DNA from: Rostratula benghalensis
Taxonomy: Eukaryota > Chordata > Aves > Charadriiformes > Rostratulidae
Direction: 5' to 3'
Assembly (NCBI GenBank): GCA_013399305.1
Contig: VXAI01000091.1
Location: 1,292,875 to 1,356,874 of the forward strand
DNA: 64,000 bases
Shown: positions 1-11,400 of the stretch, piece by piece
Position numbering within the stretch: the first letter of the stretch is position 1
Layout: the number at the start of each line of letters is the position of its first letter
The notes under the pieces: generated by a model
What the model was told of the DNA's origin: nothing
Databases searched by the model: none
The model's input: only the letters and a program-made list of their open reading frames with translations
Position numbers and translations under genes: made by a program

Positions 1-364
1 CAAGCAGGAATAACACAGAGATACACTCAATAGTAATGTTCATTTTTATTGATCATGCTAATTATCTGAAATGTATTCTTCAAGTTCATTCAATGACTTC
101 CACAGCTTTATGTTCTCCAAGAAACTTGGCCTTCAGAAGGTAAATGCATCCTGTATCACACAAAGAAAAGAGAAGAGTGGAGTAGCTGGACTACAGGATT
201 GGGCATTTAGCTCACATAGGGACAACTGGACAAAGAGGCAATCTGGGACTCGTAATCTCATGGTTTCAAGGTTGGAGACCCTGCTAACTGGGATGGAAAT
301 TGGGGGATTTGCCATAGAAAGGGAAGTATGCCTCTGTCTTTTCTCCATTCCACCTTGTTTTGTT
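1..364. other. Non-coding AT-rich DNA, left edge
   Basis: No recognisable gene or repeat was seen. Short open frames exist on both strands here, but they overlap each other and lack family features. If the 365-646 minus-strand frame is a real terminal exon, this stretch would hold its 3' untranslated region. Confidence 0.4.
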
Positions 365-646
365 TCACTTCTTTTTCTTTCTTCCCAAGGTGGAGCAGGT
401 CAGTTCATAACCTGAGTTTGGCACATGGGAGAACTGGGTAATGATGGTCTTCCTGTTCATAAAGATCAGTTCAGTGTTTTGGCATGTTGACTTCCATCTC
501 TTTTTGAACAGGAATCTCACTTTCAGGTCTCCTTCATTGGCGGTCTTGAAGCAGGTAATGTGGACATTTGTCAAGACAGACCATCCCCTGTCTTGGTCAG
601 GGCATTGGTATGTGAGGCAGTACCTTGGGCTTAGCTCTGCATGGAG
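365..646 (-). other. Coding-like open frame with several cysteines, unidentified; possible terminal exon or pseudogene piece
   Basis: On the minus strand a frame runs open from 646 to a TGA at 365-367, about 93 codons, and ends in a Lys-rich tail (RKKKK) just before the stop. It has five cysteines, in the contexts RYCLTYQC, HITCFK, KSTCQN and YELTCS. Many codons end in G or C although the flanks are AT-rich. An in-frame TAG (647-649) lies directly upstream and coincides with a possible 3' splice site (ATTAG followed by CTCC). A GTAAG at 758-762 on the same strand could be a donor, which would imply a short intron of about 116 bp. I do not recognise the family. An open frame of this length is also expected by chance, and the opposite strand is open as well over 441-650. 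It could be an exon, a decayed gene copy, or noise. Confidence 0.2.
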
Positions 647-762
647 CTAATTCAGGCAGGTAGTTGCAGGGAAGACCAAATGAACTGAAGAGTTAAGTAT
701 GCCAGCCGTAACCTTTGCTAAAGAGGCTTGCCGCCCTGCTGTCCTTCTGCAGTCGGTCTTAC

Positions 763-3700
763 CCTGCACCTCTTTCTGCAGAGCAGCATGGCCAAAAGAG
801 GATTGAAGTCAATAGAGTTCTTTTGGGTTCAGACCACCACGTCTGAGCTGACAACAGTTCAACTGTCCTCTGCACTTAATCTGTCCATAGCCAAGATCAC
901 CTTGAGAAGCAGCTTACAGACAGGACTTGTCGTGGAAGCTTTCCACCAAGATGGCCTGCTCCCCCCTCCAACCACAGCAATGGTCGCTCAAAATCTCTGA
1001 TTGTAGGACAGACTTTCAGTGCTGTTTAGTCGGGAAAAAAAAAGGAAGGGGGGGGAAAAAAAGAGTGAAACATTTCTCTGCTAGTCACACTGAATGTGTG
1101 TAGCTGAGGGAAAGGCTGGGAGATTGCTGATGATTGTCAATTAAATTCAAAGTGCCGAGTACTCAGCAAAAACGCCACAGAAATCCAGAAGGTGACAGTG
1201 TGGTATTTCGGGGTGGTTTTGCTGATGTTGTTGTTGCTCTTGATTTGTTTTTCTCAAATCCTGAACTGAGATTTTTCTTTTAGAAATTAAAAAGAATTCC
1301 TGAGCTAATGTGATATTGAGTCACTGCAAAACAATACATTCCCTTTACTTCCAGGGCACATTTTGTGTTTGGAATAAAACAGTAACTAAAATAAAAATAC
1401 TTTTATGCTATTCAGAAGAGGACTTTGTTAGGCAGCCAAGAATTTTCCCTCATTATTTCAAGCTGTCATTGAGCCTGAACTTTCGTAATAATAATATTTT
1501 TATTATTTTGCATTAATAGGAAACATCAGCCAACACTAACCAGATATATCCGAGATGAGTGATCGCAGCTCCCAGTACTGCACACATAGTTCATAGCAGG
1601 AGGGATGCCCTTATCTTCCTCAGCATGGAACACACCACCAGTGCCTGCACCGAAAACCTACCACCAACCCATGGTAAAGCTCAGCAGGAGAGCCCCCAGG
1701 GAGCACACAGGAGCTCCTACCACAGAAACAAATCCAGGGTCTCTACAAGGGGCTCCCCAAGGGAAAGGGCCCGGTTTAGGAATACAGGGTAACCAGGAGA
1801 TGTCAGAGGGGCCAACATCACTTGAGAGACAATGGGCATTACTGTAGTGATTTCCTCATTTCTCAGTGCTGAACCTCTCATGTTTTCGGGATATCATGTT
1901 CATTCAGATCTATGTGTCTTCAGCATGCCACCAGCCTTGTGACTCTCTGTCTCTTGTCACCTGCTAGGAAGTTCCCAACTGTAGCTGGGTGTATATGCTT
2001 ACTCTGAAGGCTACCACCCTTCCCTTTAGTCCCACCCTGTTTTGGGTTGGCCATTATGTCAGTACCTGCTTACAGAAATATAATTTATGCCATTGGTTCT
2101 CGTAACAAGTTGAAGGATCTGGCAGAAGCTTCCTACTTCTTGTTCACTTGGTCATTCTCTCTGTTTGGTAAGTTCATGGCACTTTCTTGCCTCAGATTGC
2201 TATTTTCTACATTTTTGAGAACAAAGAATTCCCCGAGTTATTTCAGGAAGTCTCTGGGAGCTGAAAGCAAAATTTTCTGCATTTATTTTTTATTACATCT
2301 AAACTAGGGATATATGCACTCTGTGGCTATGTTCCCTTCTTTTAAGAACAAATGGGCTTTTTTTGTCTCTGATCTGTCAACACCATGCTGCATGCATCAT
2401 AACCAGGTTTATATTCCTTCCATCCACATCACTATGTCTATTGCCACCCACTCCCCCTGGTCAACTCTATTACTTTTTATAGAAAGCAGTCCTTTATTTC
2501 CCTTTATAAGACAAAGATTCCTACAAATACTTTGCCCAGCTTTTAAACCATTTATAAACATAAAGCTAGCAGCAATTATCACCATATCCATTAAGCGATT
2601 ATTTTAGTGGGAGAAAATCAGGAGAAAACGTGCTTTCACTGGAAAACAAAATAGCCCATCAATCCACAATGCCTTTCCCAAAGCACTCTTACATAGAAGA
2701 GGCTCACAGCACCATTAGCTGAAGTAAACTACTGCCTAACCGTATCCTCCATGCCTTCGCCAAGAAAAAGGTGAGAGCCGTTTGAAAACAGTTATGGTCA
2801 CATGTGTGTGAGTTGTTGCCATTTCTAATCTACAACACGGGGACAGCATTTTATGCTCTTTGTCCCCTTGTGAATTTATCCTGCTTTCTGAAAACTCAGA
2901 CTGAAGGTTATGGTTCCTGTGTGTACCTGGTCATGCTTCCTCGAGGTGAGTCACTCTCCCTAAAATTTCTCCCTGCCACACTATTTATCAGTTCTCTCCA
3001 TCTCACCCACTGAAATTATTAAAGCTGAATCAATTATATTCCTTAAAAGGAAACAAAAAAAGTCTATTGCCCCTCTAAAGTGGGAAATCCCACCTCAGCT
3101 ACTTGAAATAATCATTAACGTCTGGTATAGTTAATATCTTGTGGATGCCTGACTTTCAATCCTCTCTCATGAGGAAATAGTTCATATAGCAGGGGCCAAC
3201 AAATTCTTGGGATGTTTTTACATAAGTATGAGGTCCTGAGCTGACACAGATATCCTGCTACCTAGCCAGGATCTGTGACTGCCCTGGCTACTGGAATGCT
3301 ATATCAGTAAAGGAATCTGTCTCTTCATCTATGCTTTGTGTATTTTGAGGCCAAAATCTGTCTGCAACTGAAAGAACAGACTGTGTATAACCCAGAAATG
3401 GCAAAGAGCAATTCCTTCAGTTTAGGTTATCCACAGGAAATAAGCACTTTGCCTTCTGGCTGAGTGTCCTATGCTCAATATACTGTTATCTACCCAAACG
3501 GTATTATCAAAATAGATATTTCAGTACCATCTGATTCATTTTCTAGGCGATGTGCAAAGATGTAACTTTATCTGCAATTCTTCGTAGGTACAAGAACTTT
3601 ATTGTTAAGGCTTCTATTAAACAACACCAAGCAAAGAGAGAAAGATTTGTTTCAAGAACCTCAATCTGCATAACCAAGATTATGGACCAAATCAGTGGAC

Positions 3701-3887
3701 CTGAAATCTAATACTTTAGTCCTGTTTAACAATCTTTTCTTGAACTTTGCTTGCCAATGCCCATTCCCAAACAAAGCCAAGAACTCAGATGTTTAGACTT
3801 GTTCTTTTCCAAAAACAATTATAGATAAAGGATGCATTATGTTCATTTTATTTCGTCTGTAACCTGTGGACATGCTAAGACAGCTAG
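763..3887. other. Unique non-coding DNA with two GC-richer patches
   Basis: No gene was recognised. The patch at 728-1000 is open for 90 codons on the plus strand but resembles no known protein. It contains ATTGAAGTCAATAGAGTT at about 807-824, which recalls the core of the palindromic sauropsid relic described at 51128, but too little else matches to call it. A purine-only A/G tract lies at 1032-1066. A second GC-richer patch, 1560-1850, carries only overlapping short frames. The rest is AT-rich. Confidence 0.5.
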
Positions 3888-3950
3888 CCATCATCCCCAT
3901 TTTTTTCAGATGGGTACTTTGATATGAACTCTAAGACAACTTCAGAATTA
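3888..3950 (-). mobile_element. Possible MIR/L2-type ancient retroelement relic
   Basis: The plus strand reads CATCATCCCCATTTTTTTCA and then GATGGGTACTTTG. This resembles the reverse complement of the conserved MIR/L2 3' core (CTCAGTTTCCTCATCTGTAAAATGGGGATAAT type). Similarity fades quickly on both sides. It is the weakest of the MIR-like calls here and could be chance. Confidence 0.3.
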
Positions 3951-6900
3951 AAAGTAATCTTACACACAGATTACTAACTATAGTTTCCCTAATTTATATT
4001 CCCCAAGCATTTTAGGCTGCTGAGATACTTTTGACATTAACTAGCTGAGAAAGCACTGTGATTAGGAAGAATACACCTTCCCGTATCAGATGTTTCCACA
4101 AGTCTTACCATTCTGCAACTCTCACCACAGAGAAAATAGGAATTTTAACTGTATCAGTATAACACATTTTCTTAAATTAATACAATGACTGAATATGTAT
4201 ATGTATATGATCTTGATTTGTTTCCTGTAGACAGTCTGACAGTCAAAGACGGGACAGGTCCTAAGGGTTTTTGGCTTTGAAAACTATGGTCTTGGGCAAT
4301 TTATTTATGTTCTTTTCAAAGTTACACTGAGATAACATCTTGCATGCAGTTAATAAGAAAATCCCACTATATCTTTGTCTTATCTTCACATTCTTAACCA
4401 GGCTTTGTGGCTGGAGGACTCCTTCTTGCTGGAGACTGCTTCACTGTGAGCACAGTGTGCACATGGTCTGATTTCTGCTCCCCGTCGTGCACTCCTCTGA
4501 GTGAAGAAAGCAGCGACCAGAGGGACGTCCACTTATCAGTCATTGTCAGGGGCTGGCGGTGGCAATGACAGGAAAGTTAACAGACCTGAAATCTCTTAAA
4601 CACTGAAGTGCAGGAGAAGAAAGGAATCAAAATAAAATAAGATTGCAGGCAGTGGAAGAGCAAAGTCTGCTTTTAAAGGTATATGGATATTTTATTTCTA
4701 TTGGCACCAAAATAGATGTTGCAGGAGTGCCATGTGTTTGTAGGCATAGGAATAATTAATTTATAAACTGGCACTATTCACTATTCAAAAACAGTTTTCC
4801 AAAGGCTTGCAAACTACAGACTCAAATATTATGTGTTGAAAAAGATTGTCGTTATGTATTTCTTCGTGTCACTGTCTAGTGGACTTTTTTTCTGGCTCAC
4901 AAATTATTCTAATTTATATTAAAAATGCTATCTTGAAAGGTCTGCTCTCAGCTGTGCTTTAAAAGAATATGCAAATACACCTATCTTCAGTATTCTGAAT
5001 TGTGAGGGACTGGTCGTCTGTTCTGCCACTTGGTTAAAATAAACTAAACAATGCCTTCTAAAAAGAATTAAATTAAATTTTCTGCTGAAAATTGAGGTAT
5101 TTGATATTGGTGGAGCTGGATGTAGAGCTCTTTAGAACAGCATGAGAATGAAGAGTATTCCCATAATATTTCAGTGTTATCCTATTATTAAAAAAAAAAA
5201 TCCCTTGCACAGTTTTAAGCAGATTTAGGGTTCATTAAAGGTGAGTAAGTCACCACAAAGCCACTAAGAATCATATAGTGAAGCTCTGCTCCTTGCCCCA
5301 GGGCTCTAACTAAATTATTTGTCTTGTGGTAGCAGAATGTGCAGACTATGGGGAAGAGCAGTGCAGTCCCCTCCAGGAGAGGGTGTTAAAGAATGAGTTA
5401 GACTGCCCATCAGCAGTGAGAGTCTACACATGCTGTTTCCCTGCAGGGAGGGGCAAGACATGGCCTGGGGGCCTTTGCAGCTCCAGTCTTGTTTCCACCA
5501 CCTTAGTGTGTCAGGGATGGGAAGCAGGAAACCATCACCCCCAACCCCTGAAGCACATAATGAAATTTATAGCATACAATTTGTGCACACCAACTCACCT
5601 CAATTATTACTTTTGTTCCTCTGCCCTGCTGTCTATCTTTCCCCGCTAAAAAAAACATGAAAGAAAATCCCACAGCTGCCTCTATATTTTTATTTTAAAC
5701 AAATCCAAGCGTACCTTCAAACCCTAACTCACCCAAGCCATGGAGGCAGTCCTTTCTTGGGGTGAGCTTTGGGCTCTGTGGAGCTCAGCAAGGAGGAAAC
5801 GTTATGCACAAGTCACAGGAGATCATCTTGCACACTGGTGCTTTGAATGTAGCAGAAGGGGTTGTCCCCACCACCACCTCTTCTTAGCTTCATCAGCCAA
5901 ATCTACAGCTGGGTATGCACAACACTTTGCCACACCATCTGGCCAACTTTAGCCAGAGGTTTCAGCCCCTTCTGCCTAGCTGGGAGGCATCAGACACTGC
6001 AGCAAGATGCTGCAGGAGAAGGCCAATGAGGTAGAGACAGCAGAGGGCTGACAGTGTGGAGTCAGCTCTTCAACTGGCTCTGTGCTCAGCCAAGGGAAAT
6101 GCCCTGCACTCAGGCTGCAAACACTGCAGCCCTCGGGACATCTCCACATAGCCCTGTTCCTCCCAACTACCTGGGACACTGTGGCTGTTCTTCATTGGAA
6201 TCCACCCCCAAGGAGCTGAGGAACTACAGGGCAAGATTTATCCCTCTGTGATCAGGGAGAAAGCAGCACATCTTGCAGCCTTTTCATTTATTTTCAACAT
6301 TAAGGATTTGTATTAAATGCTTATGCAGCGTCAGCCATGTAAAACTTCAATGCAGCATCTGCTACTAAATCTTCATTGATATGTGGGGAGGGACAGCTAA
6401 ACTCCAAATGGATTTTAAAGCATTTCACTTAGCTGAGAGTGGTTCAGTGCGGTTCTAATGTATTCATCTCATATACTGAGGTATACATCTGAGTGACAAG
6501 CCAAACAGTTTCAGAAAACCATTTTTCATTAATTCTTACAAACAAGAAATCCTCAGCAATGGTCCAGCTGAGAAATCTTTTTCACCTAACAAAGTATAAA
6601 GCCTCTAAAATATGTGATGATCATTGATGTGATCTGTAGATAAACAAAAAAATCTGAGTATTTCATTATTTGCTCTTGTCTATACTTGGTACTAACATAA
6701 TATAGAGTGAATGAGAACAGTCAATTTGTTTTATCCATAAACACTATTGGAAAATATAGCTGCATTACCAACAATGCTCAGCTTATTATTCTAAATGGAT
6801 TTTGTAAATTGGTCTCCTTAATATACTACCACAATTTTTATAAATTGCTCTATTAGCACAATTTATGGAAATTGTGTCATGCAGATTGTTAGTAAATTGA

Positions 6901-7929
6901 GTCTGTTTCTCTTTTATTCAGCTTCTTGTCTGCCAATGCACAATCCAGCTGAAATACAAGGTTCAGATTGCTCTCTCAGCTACACCAGATAGTTTCTGAA
7001 TTACTCCACTGGACTAGGAAAGAGAATTTAGACACTGATTTTCCATGCCATAAATCCAATGAAATAATAATAAAAGAAATAAAAAACAAGATTCTTCAAA
7101 ATGTCTCTGCAGCTGAGCTGAACTTAATTTACCCATTAGTAACAGGATGCTAAAATACTTTAAAATATTTTTTTTCTCTTACCACACAATTAGGCTAGTA
7201 TGCAAACCCTAAGTTTCATTTAAAATAATGTGGTTAAATTGCTAATGCAATTATTTTCATTTTGCCAAGTTTTGAGCAAATCATCAATGTTAGCAAAAAA
7301 AAAAAAAAAAAAAGCACATCTAAGGAATTAGCAAAGTGTGTAGAAAAAGACAACTAACAAAAATATGTAAATTATCCTCACTCCAGGTTAATTTGCAAAG
7401 GATCTAGTAGCAATCCCCCATCGCACACAAACCTGGACTGAAACTCCTTTCATTTTACATTTTCATCAATCATAAATAATATGGGCCACAAGACACGCAT
7501 TCCAGAGGATACAACGTAGCATTGCAAACAACATAATCCCAAAAATTTGGAAAAGGTGAGGCCACATCTTGAGTATTTCCAAAGAAGAAAAGGAATCCCA
7601 TGGGCTTTTCAGTAAGTTTAGTGTAAAACCTTTAATATTTGCAGTATTAGGACAATATCCTGGAATCTCCTAAGAAAATTTACATATTGCTTTAATGTTT
7701 GGAGGATCAGAGGCATAGAGATCATGTACAAAGTGAAAAAACATGAAAGGAAGCTGGTAGCCGTGAAGGTGGTGGTGGTGGGATGATTTTGCCTCTGCAG
7801 CCTACAAAGGCACAGAGAGCTAGCAATGGACTTGACAGCAAAGGGAAATAAATGTCTATGTCCCTTCTTTTAAGAGGCATTTCATGGAGGAAAGGCATAG
7901 GCAGCCAGTCTTATTGGGGAAGGTTAATA
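3951..7929. other. Unique non-coding DNA
   Basis: No gene or interspersed repeat was recognised. A GC-richer patch spans about 5320-6250 and has several overlapping short frames on both strands, none with family features. A 19-A run lies at 7295-7313. A pyrimidine tract ending in CAG near 6900-6922 looks like a splice acceptor, but no plausible exon follows. Confidence 0.5.
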
Positions 7930-8466
7930 GAAGTGCTGGAGATTGGAATACTGCATGCAGTTCTGAGCTCCCCAGTTCAAGAGAGACCAGGAACTCCTGG
8001 AGAGAGTCCAGCCTAGGACAACAAAGATGATTAAGAGATTGGAGCATCTCCTTTATGAGGAAAGGCTCAAAGACCTGGGGCTCTTTAGCTTGGAGAAGAT
8101 AAGGCTGAGGGGAGACCTTATTTATGCTTACAAGTATCCAAAGGGTGAGCTGAAGGAGGATGGAGACGGACTCTTTTCAGTGGTTCCCAGCCACAGGATG
8201 AGGGGCAACGGGCACAAGCTGGAACATAGGAAGTTTCATTTAAATGTGAGCAAAAAATTCTTTAGGGTGAGGGTGACAGAGCACTGGAACAGTCTGCCCA
8301 GGGAGGTTGTGAAGCCCCTTTCTCTGGAGATCTTCACAACCCACCTGGATGCAGTCCTGAGTCATGTGCTCTATCTAGGTAATCCTGATTTATCAGGGGA
8401 GTTGGACTAGATGATTTCTAGAGGTCCCTTTCAACTCTGACAATTCCATGATTCCGTGATTCCATG
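7930..8466 (+). mobile_element. CR1: CR1 LINE, 3'-terminal fragment (end of ORF2 plus 3' tail)
   Basis: This is a 5'-truncated CR1 non-LTR retrotransposon in plus orientation. It encodes the C-terminal part of ORF2, the endonuclease/reverse-transcriptase protein. Recognisable signatures are EYCMQF, then LLERVQ, the block with EERLKDLGLFSLEK and LRGDLI, and the terminal segment with RVTEHWNSLPREVV. The expected Trp after EYCMQF is a TGA (7964-7966). Past that stop the frame is open for about 148 codons to a TAG at 8408-8410. The 3' end carries three 8-bp units of the ATTCYRTG type (8443-8466), the usual CR1 terminus. The good frame downstream of one stop suggests moderate age. The 5' limit is approximate because the element is truncated. 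Confidence 0.93.
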
Positions 8467-11400
8467 CTTGCAGTCACTGGGGAGTGGGGGGTTATGAGAG
8501 GAGGTAGTCCAGAGATGCTGCCTAAAGCACACTATCCCACCAGCAGCAGGCCAGAGGAAAGTAAGAAGCAGCTGAGACGTAAGAAGGGAAACAATGGTGA
8601 CAGGCACAAAAAGCAGAAGAATGCATTACAGCAGGTGAGGTATGGGGGGAATACATCTGACTGATTGCTAGACAGGAATGAGAAAGAAAATAGGCTGGAG
8701 ATACATGTAAGGAAGAATAACAGTTTTAGAGAAGGAACAAGCAAGGCAGAAAAGCAAGACTACTGCAGGGTGTGATTTTGCCATCAAGCCCAGAGTTTTG
8801 GGCAGGTTCCTGCTACCCTTTGAGGCTAAATTACCTGGTAATGAGCCATGAGGCTTTGGGGTAGGAACATCAGTTTTGATGTAGACTTGCTGTCATTTTA
8901 CCCATGCTCCCTGTGTTCTGTCCCTCCTGCCTCTCTAGAGACAAGGACTACTTTTTTAAAATGTGTTTGTGTATTGCTTAATACTGAACTCAAACTCAGT
9001 ATTAGTCTTACTTTAATGAATATAATAAGATTAAATGTGTTCTTTCATCTGCTGGAGAGTGCTAGTAAGACAATTGGGATCCTTCTTCAGATGCAACAAT
9101 TTACTCTTATTATTACAAAAGCAATTTGTAGATTCATTTGTTTCTCTAATATTAATAAAGGCTTAGACAAAACAAGGAAATACACCCTGATCAGAATCCA
9201 ATCATATTTTAAAGTTAAAAAAAACTGTAAAGTAAAAAAAGCTCAAGAATTGAAATTCAAACTGACAACTTTTTTTTATTTTTCATGTTTTGTACTAATT
9301 TTCCATTTAAAGACATAGTTTTTAAATTATATTTGTAACATGTTTAAACATTTCCAGAGGAATACATAAATGAGAAAGTTGAAAGAAGTCCTGTGACCAG
9401 AGTCTGTCAAGCAATAGGAGATTATTAGCACATCATTGTCAAGTTCAACCTCCCAAGTCAAGTCACACAGCAAACTACTTATTATTTTGTTATCTGTTTT
9501 AACTGTGAATTGGTTTTCTTCCTCAAACTTATAATGATATTAAAATGTAGCAAGATAGTCTCCTAAGAACCTGGGGGTTGCACCAGTTTGGTTTTCATCA
9601 ATAATGTTTTCCATCCATTTCCTAATTAGCTTTTTGTGCCTGGGGCTGGGTTTGCTTCCATTTTGTGGCAACCTCCTGGTATGTAGCTCCTAACAAGTGA
9701 AACAACAGCTTCATGATTTTTCTTTCATCTTGTGATTTTAGCCAAGAGCAGCAACCAGATCACCAGTGGGTCATCAGGTAGCACTTTCCCTGTTCATTTT
9801 TCTCCCCCCTAGCCTTTTTTATTATTACTTTAGATGGTTTTCTTATTGCAGCCAAGAATGACATGAATAGCACCATCATATCTGTATAAATGAATGTATA
9901 ACTGCATACAGCTCCCCAAAACCCATCCATACTTTATTTAAATACACATGTATTCACATACATGCAGACATCTAATAACGAGCAAGCAATGAGGTGCTTG
10001 AAGGAGCAGGCCAGGGTGCATTTAAAAGAAGCCTTTGCCCTAACTCAAATCACTGTTATGTTTTCAGGGTGTGTGATTCATCTAATGAGCTTTTTCTTCC
10101 CCTCCCCATAATAGGTAGAACACTGATGAAGAAATAAATGACAGGATTTAACATGTGCTACTAGAGAGACATAATTAGAAGCTCTGAAGGCTTAAGAAAG
10201 GAATCTTCCATTGTAACACTCAGCTTGCACTTGCAGACATTTTTTTATGCTCTTGTTAGAATAAAAACCAGCATAAAAACAGGACAAGGACTCTTTATCA
10301 CAGGTTCTGCTTCAGTTTCATAGCTATTGATGTGGCAGTAGTTTAAAATATTTTCTCAGACCCCGAGTTCTTGAAATAAATGGCATGAATAGGTTATTTT
10401 ACACAGACACGAAGAAATGACTAAAAATTCTATAAAATCCACGTTCCACCCAGAACACTGAAAAAAAGTGGCCTGGTAATAGAGACAGCAGGAAAGATTT
10501 TGAGACATCATTAATGCATAGGATGCAAGTCTCTGTGTTGACTTCAAATACAAGTATGCGCTTGAGGTTCAGAACCTGCCCTATTGCCAAACAAGAATGG
10601 ATGTGAGGCAGTAGCTGAAGTTCTCCCCCTAACTGAGGCTTAAAAGCTCATTTCATATCCATACCTGGGAAGAATCAATCCTCTCTTCACAGGCTGTGAA
10701 CTTTTACTACTGAACTTTACCTTACCTGTGTCGTGGCTTCAGCACTGCTTAGGAAAAAAAAAAGAGTAAGCTGTTCCTAAGGTGGAAGATGAAAGAAGAA
10801 AGTATATAATTAATTCTATGGGGGTAAAAAAAAAAAGTCATATAAGCAAGAGCAAACCAAGCAAATGAGACAAGTAGCTATAGCACAGGAGACAGTCATT
10901 ACAATGGAGAAGGGGGTGAATACAAGTCAGGAGAGAAACAGAAGCAGTAGAAAGAGGGCTGAACAAAGGTAAGATAACTGGAGAGTAGATTAAAGCTACA
11001 AAGGAGGTCACAGATAGCAGGTGGGAAGACACAGAGCTGTTTCTTTGAAAGATTAAACTCATTCTCAATAGAATTCCCTTTACGGGCTGGTTGATGGGGC
11101 TGGTCACTGAGATGGCTGGGCAAGAGACTAAAAACACCTAATCTTTGCTCCCTGAGAAAGGGGACAGACTTCAGCTGAGCAAGTAGTCCCTCAGAGCACA
11201 CCTTTTCCATCTCTTCTTTCACACCTGTAACGCAGGAGCATATTTGCTTGGGGGCTTTGTCTGTCCCAGGCTTTTGCTATAGTTGGGAGTTTTAAGCTGC
11301 TCAAATTTGTCTGCATTTCAGAAGCTTGTTTGGTCTGGGGAATTTGGAAATTTTATAAGGGGTCAAGGTTGCACATTTCACCCTCCAGAAGGTAGATTAT

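Noticed and set aside
6900..6963. Pyrimidine tract plus CAG and a 39-bp putative micro-exon
   Set aside because: The would-be donor (GTTCAG) is poor and the translation has no support.
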